A stretch of 52,004 bases of DNA from Ruminococcus sp. (GTDB lineage: Bacteria > Bacillota > Clostridia > Lachnospirales > Lachnospiraceae): contig JACERV010000035.1 of the NCBI GenBank assembly GCA_013911065.1, forward strand, positions 1-52,004. Direction: 5' to 3'. Below, one piece after another: positions 24,927-33,162 of this stretch (the first letter of the stretch is position 1; each line of letters opens with the position of its first letter). The translations under genes were made by a program, and so were the position numbers. The notes under the pieces were generated by a model. That model searched no databases. It was given only the letters and a program-made list of their open reading frames with translations, and was not told where the DNA came from.

Positions 24927-26207
24927 ATGGTAAAAGCAGTAGTAGGTGCTAACTGGGGCGATGAGGGAAAAGGTAAGATTACAGATATGCTTGGAAAAGA
25001 AGCTGATATCATCGTTCGTTTTCAGGGGGGAGCAAATGCAGGCCATACAATCATTAATGATTACGGGAAATTTGCACTGCATACACTGCCATCTGGAGTG
25101 TTTTATGACCATACAACCAGTATCATTGGTAATGGTGTAGCATTGGATATTCCTGTTTTATTTAAAGAAATCCAGTCAATTGTTGATCAGGGTGTTCCGG
25201 AACCGAAAATTTTGGTATCTGACAGGGCACAGATAGTAATGTCGTATCACAAAAATTTTGATGCATATGAAGAAGAGAGATTGGCCGGAAAATCCTTTGG
25301 TTCTACAAAGTCCGGAATCGCGCCATTTTATTCTGATAAATATGCAAAAATAGGTTTTCAGGTCAGCGAATTGTTTGACGATGAGCTGCTGAAGGAAAAA
25401 GTAGTACGCATAGCAGAGCAGAAAAATGTAATGCTGCAATATTTATATCACAAGCCATTGATTAACCCTGACGATTTATATAAAGAGCTGAAAGAATATA
25501 AAGAGATGGTAGCGCCTTATGTGTGTGATGTTTCTCTGTATTTGCATAATGCACTGAAGGAAGGCAAGAATGTTTTGCTGGAGGGACAGCTTGGATCTCT
25601 TAAGGATCCGGACCATGGTATTTATCCCATGGTTACATCTTCCTCTACATTGGCTGCTTATGGAGCAATCGGAGCGGGAATTCCTCCTTATGAAATCAAA
25701 GAGATTATTACAGTATGTAAAGCGTATTCCAGCGCAGTCGGAGCGGGCGCATTTGTAAGTGAGATTTTTGGTGAGGAAGCAGACGAGCTAAGACGCCGCG
25801 GCGGTGACGGCGGAGAGTACGGTGCAACAACCGGACGTCCGAGGCGTATGGGCTGGTTCGACTGTGTTGCATCCAAATATGGATGCAGAATGCAGGGAAC
25901 AACAGATGTAGCCTTTACAGTCCTTGATGTACTGGGGTATCTGGATGAGATTCCGGTATGTGTTGGATATGAAATTAACGGAGAAGTGACAACTGAATTC
26001 CCGGTTACACATCTGCTTGAGAAGGCAAAACCAGTATTAAAGACACTTCCAGGCTGGAAATGTGATATCCGCGGAATCAAGAAATATGATGACTTGCCGG
26101 AAAATTGCAGAAAATATATTGAGTTTGTAGAACAGGAAATTGGATATCCAATTACTCTGATTAGTAATGGTCCCGGTAGAGAAGATATCGTTTACCGGAA
26201 TAAGTAA
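24927..26207 (+). CDS. purA: Adenylosuccinate synthetase
   Basis: Joins IMP and aspartate with GTP to give adenylosuccinate, the first step to AMP. The 426-residue enzyme has the P-loop and catalytic Asp in VVGANWGDEGKGKI, the catalytic His in GGANAGHTI, the IMP-binding TSSSTLAAYGAIGAG region, and the C-terminal GTP-recognition motif. GGAGGG six bases upstream fixes the start at 24927. It is transcribed alone from a strong promoter, and a clear terminator follows. Confidence 0.97.
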   Translation: MVKAVVGANWGDEGKGKITDMLGKEADIIVRFQGGANAGHTIINDYGKFALHTLPSGVFYDHTTSIIGNGVALDIPVLFKEIQSIVDQGVPEPKILVSDRAQIVMSYHKNFDAYEEERLAGKSFGSTKSGIAPFYSDKYAKIGFQVSELFDDELLKEKVVRIAEQKNVMLQYLYHKPLINPDDLYKELKEYKEMVAPYVCDVSLYLHNALKEGKNVLLEGQLGSLKDPDHGIYPMVTSSSTLAAYGAIGAGIPPYEIKEIITVCKAYSSAVGAGAFVSEIFGEEADELRRRGGDGGEYGATTGRPRRMGWFDCVASKYGCRMQGTTDVAFTVLDVLGYLDEIPVCVGYEINGEVTTEFPVTHLLEKAKPVLKTLPGWKCDIRGIKKYDDLPENCRKYIEFVEQEIGYPITLISNGPGREDIVYRNK

Positions 26208-26240
26208 ATAGAATAAAGTGTGGCCTGTCAGGCCGCATGT

Positions 26241-26284
26241 ATGCTGCACAGTCTCTTAAATAAGGAGGTGTGCAGCATTTTTTT
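26241..26284 (+). terminator. Terminator of purA
   Basis: ATGCTGCACA and TGTGCAGCAT form a perfect 10-bp stem followed by TTTTTTT. A smaller stem, GGCCTGTCAGGCC, lies just before it. Confidence 0.85.
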
Positions 26285-26311
26285 GTATCCTCCTTTTGTA
26301 AAAGAATATAG

Positions 26312-27762
26312 AACGATTACCACGCCGTTCTGCGTGTTAAAAAGGTACCTTTTCCCACAAAAAAGAGTGCAGTTTACAATGAGGATATCATAGAACTTAA
26401 CTATAAAGTGGAAAACTATATTCTGCACAATGCATGGTCCACTGTCAAAAATAATCAGGATATTATAGGTGTAGGGGTATTTTTTGAACCATATGCTTAT
26501 GACGATTCTATTAAAGATTACACGATTTATGTAAATGATGAGGATGCAGACAACAAAACAGTACAGTCCTATGGTACATACGAGGAGTACAGCAAGAACG
26601 AGTACTACTCCGTGGCGGCGACAACACAAAAGAGCTACTTTACTAAGCCGTTTGTGGACAATGGCATTACAATGATAACAGCAGCTTTTCCTATTATATC
26701 CGGCGGAAAAAACCAAGGTGTTGTTATGGTTGATATTAATGTAGATAATTTTGCGAAAGTAAAATCCAGCGATGAAAAATATCCCACCATGTTTACAGAC
26801 ATCCTCACTCAGGACGGTATTATTGTCTATGACAGTAATTCCTCTGAGTATGTTGGTCAGAGCCTTGAGGCAATATTAGGAAGTGAAGCCTTCGGGAAAT
26901 TTAGCAAAAAGGCAGAAGCGGGCTCTGTATTTCAGCTTGATGCAGAGTTTGAAGGGGGATCTTTGACAGAATATTATTATCCAATCAAAGCGGGAGAGGA
27001 AATATGGTGGTCCTCTACCTCACTGGAAAAATCAGATTTGAATAAGACTGTTGTCAGCCTCAGCATTCTGATGATTGGCATTGCGCTTTTCATTCTTGGG
27101 CTGATTATCGTTGCAGTGATTTTCCTTTTGAGGAGGATGTTAAAACCCATCAACGGTGTTGTAGCCGCAGCGGAAAGTATCCTCAGGGGCGAGCCGGCTT
27201 TCCGATGAACCTGGTGCAGGTATAAAAGAAAGTAATGCGCATATGGATGAGTTGATGTCAGCCATGCATGAAATTTCCGGAAAGGGCTTTGCTGTGGTGG
27301 CGGATGAGGTGCGAAACCTTGCCAGCAAGTGTGCTGAGGCGGCAAAGAATACTACAGCGCTGATTGAAGGTGCTATCCGCGCAGTTGAAAGCGGTACGAA
27401 GCATACGGAAGAAACTGCGGAGTCTCTGAGGTCGGTTGTGACAAAAACGGAAACAGTGGATGCAACTATCCGGCAGATTGCCCAGGCATCTGAGGAGCAG
27501 TCCCTTGCAATTACGCAGCTTACAGCCGGTGTTGAGCAAATCTCTGCAGTGGTGCAGACCAACTAACTCTGCTACTGCGGAGGAAAGTGCAGCAGCCAGC
27601 GAGGAGCTGAGCGGACAGGCACAGATGCTCAAGGATCTGGTGGGGCAGTTTCAACTGAGGGAGGATGAATCCTCCTCTGAGATTATCCGTTATGGCAAGG
27701 AAGACGAGAACGAAGAAACAGAATTTTATCCGTCCTCCGAGACGGAGTTCGGGAAATATTGA
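26312..27762 (+). pseudogene. Methyl-accepting chemotaxis protein, multiply deleted
   Basis: Three frame pieces belong to one chemoreceptor. 26312-27208 gives the distal part of a dCache sensor and a membrane helix, reaching AAESILRGE at the start of HAMP. There is no N-terminal membrane helix; an in-frame TAG lies just upstream. The rest of HAMP and the first methylation region are gone. From about 27216 the signalling domain resumes (KESNAHMDELMSAMHEIS) but jumps straight to GKGFAVVADEVRNLAS, so the hairpin tip, which binds CheA and CheW, is deleted. At 27560-27567 AACT is duplicated (ACCAACTAACTCTGC), shifting the frame before the C-terminal SATAEESAAASEEL segment. No functional receptor can be made. 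Confidence 0.88.
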
Positions 27763-27777
27763 TTGAGTATTAAGAAT

Positions 27778-27804
27778 GGGGAAAGCCTTAAAAAGGTTTT
27801 CCCC
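27778..27804 (+). terminator. Terminator-like hairpin after the chemoreceptor remnant
   Basis: GGGGAAAGCCTT and AAGGTTTTCCCC pair with one wobble mismatch and a short A loop. It stands 15 bases after the final stop; the T tract is weak. Confidence 0.6.
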
Positions 27805-27888
27805 TGTTCCATTTAAAAAGCTGTCATATATAAGGATGATTACTCATATAATAATAAGGCTGAGGCTAATTAAAAAGGAGGTACTTTG

Positions 27889-28053
27889 ATGCGTCAGAAC
27901 AACAATGGAACAACTCAAGAAATAATGTCAATGGAAGAATACCTGGAGAGAAGACAACAGAAAAGAAGAACAGAAATACTGAAAGAACCGGCAAGAAAAA
28001 TGAGAGCGGCAGAGTGGAGCGCTGCTATGGAACTTGTACAATTATATGTATAA
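27889..28053 (+). CDS. Small basic protein, 54 residues
   Basis: AAAGGAGG lies seven bases before an ATG that opens 54 codons: a polar N-terminus, then a basic helical segment (EYLERRQQKRRTEILKEPAR) and a final MRAAEWSAAMELVQLYV. No family is recognised. The strong ribosome site, codon use like its neighbours and separation from other genes support a real product. The 34-nt palindrome copy 4 begins four bases after its stop. Confidence 0.55.
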   Translation: MRQNNNGTTQEIMSMEEYLERRQQKRRTEILKEPARKMRAAEWSAAMELVQLYV

Positions 28054-28056
28054 GGA

Positions 28057-28090
28057 ATACCTTGTTGAACATTAGTTGTTCAATAAGCAT
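28057..28090. repeat. 34-nt palindrome family, copy 4
   Basis: ATACCTTGTTGAAC, then ATTAGT, then TGTTCAATAAGCAT: an imperfect palindrome matching the other three copies in length and in arm sequence. It lies between the stop of the 54-residue gene and the end of the minus-strand membrane-protein gene. Confidence 0.65.
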
Positions 28091-28102
28091 GAAGCATTGT
28101 AC

Positions 28103-28327
28103 TTAAATATCCTCATCCGAATCATCTGGTTTTTTATTTTGAGATAAACGATAGATTAATCCATAAGCATACAGCAGTACAGGCAATAAAATTGTGGCCG
28201 CCACAGAAATCTTCAGCAAATCAGCAGAAGCAGAGCGGTCAAAAAAAGCAAAAAACAATGTGCTGCCATATAAGCAAATAAGCAGTATGGCACCAGCCAA
28301 AGCAAAGACACGTTTAGATTTCCTCAT
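28103..28327 (-). CDS. Small two-helix membrane protein
   Basis: A 74-residue protein with a basic N-terminus (MRKSKR), two membrane helices (about residues 8-29 and 38-60) and a charged C-terminus ending KKPDDSDEDI. No family is recognised. GAAAGGAT stands upstream of the ATG at a longer than ideal distance. Confidence 0.55.
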   Translation of the reverse strand: MRKSKRVFALAGAILLICLYGSTLFFAFFDRSASADLLKISVAATILLPVLLYAYGLIYRLSQNKKPDDSDEDI

Positions 28328-28471
28328 AATAATCTAAATCCTTTCTATCATAACATAGTGAAAGACAACTTCATTATAATTGAAACAAGGAAGTATTTCA
28401 ACTTCGAATTTAAAGAGAAAACGCGCCCTCTTTTATCCAGCCTCTGCAAGCCGTATATCATGAAATTCGTA

Positions 28472-28500
28472 TTTACTATCTTGAAATTTTGTTATATAAT
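28472..28500 (+). promoter_or_regulatory. Promoter of the SEC-C protein gene
   Basis: TTTACT (28472-28477), a 17-base spacer and TATAAT (28495-28500), 40 bases upstream of the start codon. Confidence 0.7.
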
Positions 28501-28539
28501 GGGGATATGAGTGAAATTTAGAAAAAGGAGTTATATACC

Positions 28540-29055
28540 ATGAGTGAAAAATGTTTATTAGACCAGTGGAGAGACGTGGCCTATGACAAAGAACTGACAA
28601 GAGAACAACTGGAAAAGTTCTGGGGAGCGTATTTTAATATTGAGAAAGAGATTTACGAGCAGCTTCTGGATGCACCAGATACGGAAGTAAAGGGGACTGT
28701 GAAAGAACTGGCTGAGAAATACGGGCAGGATGTTCTGACAATGGTAGGATTCCTGGATGGTATTAATGACAGTTTAAAAGTGCCTAATCCGATCGAGACA
28801 ATGACAGAGGAAACAGAAGTGAGCCTGGCATTTGATAAAGAGAATTTATATAAAAATATGGTGGATGCAAAGGCAGACTGGCTTTATGAACTGCCCCAGT
28901 GGGACAAGATTTTTGATGAGGAGACAAAGAAGCATCTTTACCTCGAACAAAAGCAATCAGGAACCGTACGCAAAGAAAAGAAAGTGGGAAGAAATGATTC
29001 CTGTCCATGCGGAAGCGGTAAAAAATACAAAAAGTGCTGCGGAAGAAATGCATAA
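28540..29055 (+). CDS. SEC-C motif protein
   Basis: A 171-residue protein. The body (about residues 5-140) is alpha-helical and of unknown function; the C-terminus is a SEC-C zinc-binding motif, [19 protein letters not shown], as found at the end of SecA, where it binds zinc and contacts SecB or ribosomes. AAAAGGAG precedes the ATG. A terminator follows at once, so it is a single-gene unit. A role in protein quality control or ribosome contact is inference. Confidence 0.85.
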   Translation: MSEKCLLDQWRDVAYDKELTREQLEKFWGAYFNIEKEIYEQLLDAPDTEVKGTVKELAEKYGQDVLTMVGFLDGINDSLKVPNPIETMTEETEVSLAFDKENLYKNMVDAKADWLYELPQWDKIFDEETKKHLYLEQKQSGTVRKEKKVGRNDSCPCGSGKKYKKCCGRNA

Positions 29056-29065
29056 TTAAAAAAAG

Positions 29066-29096
29066 ATCCTCCGGTCTTCTATCCGGAGGATTTTTA
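29066..29096 (+). terminator. Terminator of the SEC-C gene
   Basis: ATCCTCCGG and CCGGAGGAT form a perfect 9-bp stem with an 8-base loop, followed by TTTTT. Confidence 0.9.
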
Positions 29097-29126
29097 GATT
29101 TTAGCCCTGCGGACTGAGAGGAAGTA

Positions 29127-29840
29127 ATGAGAATATATTTTGAAGTTACGGGAATAGTATGTTTGTTATATTATTTTATAATTAGTTTTTACACGAGAAA
29201 ATGGAATTCCACTTTTGCATTGTTCTGGCCGGCATTCGGAGGGATACATATCTTATTGAGAATCCTGCCAATCAAAGGAAAATGGAATGTGTTGCTGCTG
29301 GCAGCGGTTTTCATTTTCTGGGTTGTTTTTTTTGTGGTAGAAATGCAAATTTGTGCTGGGATGCTGAAACAGGCCGATCATAATTTGCAGTACATTATAG
29401 TCCTTGGTGCACAAGTACGGAAAACGAAAATAACAAACTCTTTGAAGAGGAGGCTGGATGCCGCCCTTCTCTACCTGAACAAAAATCCAGATACCCGTGT
29501 AATTGTCTCAGGCGGACAGGGGAAGGGAGAGGATATCAGTGAGGCAGCTGCTATGTGGGAATATCTGTGCAAACATGGGATTGACGGAAGACGGATTATT
29601 TTAGAAGATACGTCCACGTCCACATGGGAGAATTTAAGAAACAGTAGTAAAATAATAGGAGATCTAGAGCATCCGGTAGGAATTGTAACGAATAGTTTTC
29701 ATATGTACCGGGCATTGCGGATTAGCAGAAGAGTTGGTTTTACGGAAATCCAGGGAATTACAGCTGCCTCGAATCCTGTCCTGCAGGTGAATTACTTGTT
29801 TCGGGAATTTTTTGCTGTAATTTGGATGAAAATCAGTTGA
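29127..29840 (+). CDS. YdcF/SanA-family (DUF218) membrane protein
   Basis: A 237-residue protein: three to four N-terminal hydrophobic helices (residues 1-85), then a DUF218 domain with YIIVLGAQVRKTKITNSLKRRLDAA, the glycine-rich VIVSGGQGKGEDISEAAAM and the conserved ILEDTSTSTWENL. Family members (ElyC, SanA, YdcF) are linked to envelope integrity and bind nucleotide cofactors, but their chemistry is poorly known. GAGGAAG precedes the ATG. The -35 box of the Thr T-box promoter overlaps its stop codon. Confidence 0.85.
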   Translation: MRIYFEVTGIVCLLYYFIISFYTRKWNSTFALFWPAFGGIHILLRILPIKGKWNVLLLAAVFIFWVVFFVVEMQICAGMLKQADHNLQYIIVLGAQVRKTKITNSLKRRLDAALLYLNKNPDTRVIVSGGQGKGEDISEAAAMWEYLCKHGIDGRRIILEDTSTSTWENLRNSSKIIGDLEHPVGIVTNSFHMYRALRISRRVGFTEIQGITAASNPVLQVNYLFREFFAVIWMKIS

Positions 29841-29864
29841 CAAAAAAATCAGCAATGTTATAAT
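29837..29864 (+). promoter_or_regulatory. Promoter of the Thr T-box operon
   Basis: TTGACA (29837-29842), which includes the TGA stop of the preceding gene, a 16-base spacer and TATAAT (29859-29864). Transcription should begin near 29871. Confidence 0.8.
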
Positions 29865-29870
29865 AGGTCT

Positions 29871-30126
29871 AGATTCAGAACAAATAACACAATGACGAGA
29901 CGAGTAGAATGTGGAAGAATACAGAGAAGGAAGCCAAAGGCTGGAAGCTTCCGATTGCGGAAACATTTGAAGACTACCTCTGAGTGGCTGAAAACAGTCC
30001 GGTGATTCCGTTATAATCAAGATGAAGTGGTTCTGGTATCATTTTACCAGCTCAATTAGGGTGGAACCGCGAGATTATTGTGAACTCGTCCCTTTCTGCA
30101 GTTTTCTGCGGGAAGGGATTTTTTTG
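29871..30126 (+). promoter_or_regulatory. T-box leader, tRNA-Thr type
   Basis: The T-box sequence AGGGTGGAACCGCGAG lies at 30058-30073. On the 3' side of stem I the phrase GAAG-ACT-ACC, aligned with GAAG-TGC-ATCC of the Cys leader, gives specifier ACT (29973-29975); the following ACC is also a Thr codon, so threonine is certain either way. UGGA in the T-box fits a tRNA with U as discriminator, which the tRNA-Thr(GGU) of this window has. The terminator (TCCCTT... with ...AAGGGA, 30089-30126) ends in TTTTTTT. It should raise expression of the aldo/keto reductase and thrS when tRNA-Thr is uncharged. Confidence 0.92.
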
Positions 30127-30262
30127 TATAATAGGAAACTGCGTTTCCTATTATACAAAAACCCTCCGGGGGATCGCACTGCGGCGTACAATGTGAATGT
30201 CGCGAGGCGACCGCCGCAGGCGCAAGAGTTTGCGAAGCAAACTCTTTGTTCTATAATTGTAT
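30119..30262 (+). ncRNA. Structured module after the Thr T-box terminator (copy B)
   Basis: It starts in the T tract of the terminator. A perfect 18-bp hairpin (TTTTGTATAATAGGAAAC and complement, loop TGC, 30122-30160) is followed by ACCCTCCGGGGGAT, GCGACCGCCGC and a perfect 10-bp hairpin AAGAGTTTGC-GAA-GCAAACTCTT (30224-30246). The element order matches copy A at 12921-13057, and compensating changes keep the stems. Function unknown. Confidence 0.55.
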
Positions 30263-30282
30263 AAATAGAGAGGAGCCGGAAG

Positions 30283-31161
30283 ATGAAAAGTATTTATGAT
30301 TGTTATACGTTGAATAATGGTGTAAAGATTCCGTGTGTAGCATTTGGAACTTTTAAAGCAGCACAGGAGAATAATAAAAAAGTAATAGGTACTGCGATTG
30401 AAACAGGATACCGGTACTTTGATACGGCTTCCTATTATGGTACAGAGACTTACCTTGGTGAAGCAATAAGGGACAGTGGTATTTCCAGGGAGGAATTCTT
30501 TCTGACTTCTAAAATGTGGAAGGATGAAATGGGATATGAAAATACGAAAAGAGCGTTTGAACTATCTTTAGAAAACCTGGGAACGGATTACTTGGATCTG
30601 TATCTGATACACTGGCCTCTTCCTTCTCCTGATTTTCAGGAATGGAAGCAGCTTGACCTGGAGACCTGGCGTGCACTGGAGGAACTTTATGAGGAAGGCA
30701 GAGTCAGAGCGATTGGATTGAGCAATTTTCTGCCTCATCATATAGAAAATGTTCTTGAGCATTGTAAAGTGAGACCCATGGTGAATCAGATTGAATTCCA
30801 CCCGGGGTATTCTCAGGAAGCCGCTGTCAGGTACTGTCAGGAGCAGGGAATACAGGTGCAGGCATGGAGCCCTCTGGGCAGAATGAGAATATCAGAAGAG
30901 CCCCTGATTTTAGAACTTGCTGAGAAATACCAGGTGTCCGCATCACAAATATGTCTCAGGTATGCTATTGAGAGAGATGTGATTCCCCTGCCGAAGTCAT
31001 CTTCGCCGGAGCGGATGAGACAAAATCAGGATTTGTTTAATTTTAAAATTACCAAAGAGGATATGTACAGGTTGGAGACGCTGCCTCAGATTGGGTGGTC
31101 CGGAGAACATCCTGATAGAGAAAGAGTTTATTTCGACAACAGCGGAGCAGATAAAAAATAG
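30283..31161 (+). CDS. Aldo/keto reductase
   Basis: A 292-residue (beta/alpha)8-barrel, NAD(P)H-dependent carbonyl reductase. Catalytic residues are visible: Asp and Tyr in YRYFDTASYYGTE, Lys in TSKMWKDEM and His in LYLIHWPLP; the nucleotide site is IPLPKSSSPERMRQNQDLF. GAGAGGAGCCGGAAG precedes the ATG. It is the first gene after the Thr T-box and lies 18 bases before thrS, an unusual partner for a synthetase. The substrate is unknown; the closest group is the 2,5-diketo-gluconate reductase type. Confidence 0.9.
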   Translation: MKSIYDCYTLNNGVKIPCVAFGTFKAAQENNKKVIGTAIETGYRYFDTASYYGTETYLGEAIRDSGISREEFFLTSKMWKDEMGYENTKRAFELSLENLGTDYLDLYLIHWPLPSPDFQEWKQLDLETWRALEELYEEGRVRAIGLSNFLPHHIENVLEHCKVRPMVNQIEFHPGYSQEAAVRYCQEQGIQVQAWSPLGRMRISEEPLILELAEKYQVSASQICLRYAIERDVIPLPKSSSPERMRQNQDLFNFKITKEDMYRLETLPQIGWSGEHPDRERVYFDNSGADKK

Positions 31162-31179
31162 AAGAGAGAGGGAAAGAAA

Positions 31180-33105
31180 ATGAAGATTACTTTAAAAGAT
31201 GGATCAAGTAAAGAATATGCAGAAAGTAAATCAGTGATTGAAATTGCAGAAGATATCAGCGAAGGGCTTGCCAGAATGGCAACGGCCGGAGAAGTCAATG
31301 GAGAGGTCGTAGACTTAAGGACAGTTGTAGATAAAGACTGCGATTTAAATATTTTAACTTTTCAGAATGAAAAAGGAAAAGGTGCATTCCGCCATACAGC
31401 ATCCCACATTCTGGCACAGGCTGTTAAGAGACTGTATCCGGAAACAAAACTGGCAATCGGACCTTCCGTAGCAGACGGTTTTTACTATGATGTAGACAGA
31501 GACATACCGCTTACGGCTGAAGATTTGGAAAAAATTGAAGCAGAAATGAAAAAAATTGTGAAGGAAGCACTTCCTATTGAGCAATTTACAAAACCGAGAG
31601 CAGAAGCAATCGCATATTTTGAGGAAAAAGGTGAACCATATAAAGTAGAATTGATTGAGGATCTGCCTGAGGATTCTGTCATCAGTTTTTATTCCCAGGG
31701 CGAATTTACAGATTTGTGTGCGGGCCCTCATCTGATGACTACAAAGCCTGTAAAAGCCTTGAAACTTACAAGTCTGGCCGGTGCTTACTGGCGGGGCAGT
31801 GAGAAAAACAAAATGCTGCAGAGAATTTACGGTACGGCATTTCCTAAGAAGGCAGAACTGGATGACTATCTGACAATGCTGGAAGAGGCGAAAAAGCGTG
31901 ACCACAGAAAACTGGGCAAAGAGCTGGGACTTTTTATGATGCGTGATGAAGGGCCTGGATTCCCATTTTTCCTTCCAAAAGGAATGGTTCTGAAAAATGA
32001 ACTTTTGGATTACTGGCGTGACATACACAATAAAAACGGATATGTGGAGATTTCCACTCCGGTTATGCTGAGCCGCCATCTCTGGGAGACATCGGGGCAT
32101 TGGGGACATTACCAGGATAATATGTATACAACGGTTATTGATGAAGAGGATTTTGCGGTTAAGCCGATGAACTGTCCGGGAGGTATTCTGGTGTATCAGT
32201 CAGAGCCTCGTTCTTACCGTGACCTGCCGCTGCGTATGGGAGAGCTTGGTTTGGTTCACCGCCACGAAAAATCCGGGCAGCTCCATGGTCTCATGCGTGT
32301 GCGCTGTTTTACTCAGGATGATGCTCATATCTTCCTGACACCGGAGCAGATTCGCGAAGAAATTAAAGGCGTTGCAAAATTGATTGATGAAGTGTACAGT
32401 CTTTTTGGATTTAAGTACCATGTAGAGCTTTCTACCAGACCGGAAAACAGTATGGGAAGTGACGAGGACTGGAATATGGCTATAGATGCACTGCGCAGTG
32501 CATTGGATGATTTGGGTCTGCCTTACGTTGTAAACGAAGGTGATGGCGCATTTTACGGACCGAAAATCGATTTTCATTTGGAAGATTCTATTGGAAGAAC
32601 ATGGCAGTGCGGTACAATTCAGCTTGATTTCCAGCTTCCTCTTCGTTTTGGGCTGGAATATACGGGAGCAGACGGGGAAAAACACAGACCGATTATGATT
32701 CACCGTGTGGCATTTGGCTCCATTGAGCGATTTATCGGTATTTTGATTGAACATTTTGCGGGGGCATTTCCAACTTGGCTGGCACCGGTTCAGGTGAAAA
32801 TTTTACCTATTTCGGATAAATATATGGAATATGGGAAAAAAATCCTGGAGGAATTAAAAGAAGCCGGTATCCGTGCAGAAATTGATATTCGCGCGGAAAA
32901 AATAGGATATAAAATCCGTGAAGCCCAGATGCATAAGATTCCTTACATGCTTGTAGTTGGTGCAAAGGAAGAGGAGGATGGACTTGTATCTGTCAGAAGC
33001 AGAGTTGCCGGAGATGAAGGACAGAAAAATTTGGAAGAATTCATTGCGTTTATTAAAAAGGAAATTGCGGAAAAGTCTGTCCGCGAAGCAGAAGCACAAG
33101 AATAA
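31180..33105 (+). CDS. thrS: Threonyl-tRNA synthetase
   Basis: Charges tRNA-Thr and edits Ser-tRNA-Thr. The 641-residue class II enzyme has an N-terminal TGS domain (residues 1-62), the editing domain with HTASHILAQAV and SQGEFTDLCAGPHL, the catalytic core with zinc ligand Cys in MNCPGGILVYQ and class II motif 2 RMGELGLVHRHE, and a C-terminal anticodon-binding domain. Length is normal. GAGAGGGAAAG precedes the ATG. Expression depends on the Thr T-box upstream of the aldo/keto reductase gene. Confidence 0.97.
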   Translation: MKITLKDGSSKEYAESKSVIEIAEDISEGLARMATAGEVNGEVVDLRTVVDKDCDLNILTFQNEKGKGAFRHTASHILAQAVKRLYPETKLAIGPSVADGFYYDVDRDIPLTAEDLEKIEAEMKKIVKEALPIEQFTKPRAEAIAYFEEKGEPYKVELIEDLPEDSVISFYSQGEFTDLCAGPHLMTTKPVKALKLTSLAGAYWRGSEKNKMLQRIYGTAFPKKAELDDYLTMLEEAKKRDHRKLGKELGLFMMRDEGPGFPFFLPKGMVLKNELLDYWRDIHNKNGYVEISTPVMLSRHLWETSGHWGHYQDNMYTTVIDEEDFAVKPMNCPGGILVYQSEPRSYRDLPLRMGELGLVHRHEKSGQLHGLMRVRCFTQDDAHIFLTPEQIREEIKGVAKLIDEVYSLFGFKYHVELSTRPENSMGSDEDWNMAIDALRSALDDLGLPYVVNEGDGAFYGPKIDFHLEDSIGRTWQCGTIQLDFQLPLRFGLEYTGADGEKHRPIMIHRVAFGSIERFIGILIEHFAGAFPTWLAPVQVKILPISDKYMEYGKKILEELKEAGIRAEIDIRAEKIGYKIREAQMHKIPYMLVVGAKEEEDGLVSVRSRVAGDEGQKNLEEFIAFIKKEIAEKSVREAEAQE

Positions 33106-33162
33106 TCTGGCTTCCGCCGGGGCATAATGATACTGATTTCATTATAAGAAGGAGGTATGATC

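Noticed and set aside
31354-32109. A 251-codon minus-strand frame opposite thrS
   Set aside because: It lies wholly within the highly conserved thrS, has no family motif and no ribosome site.
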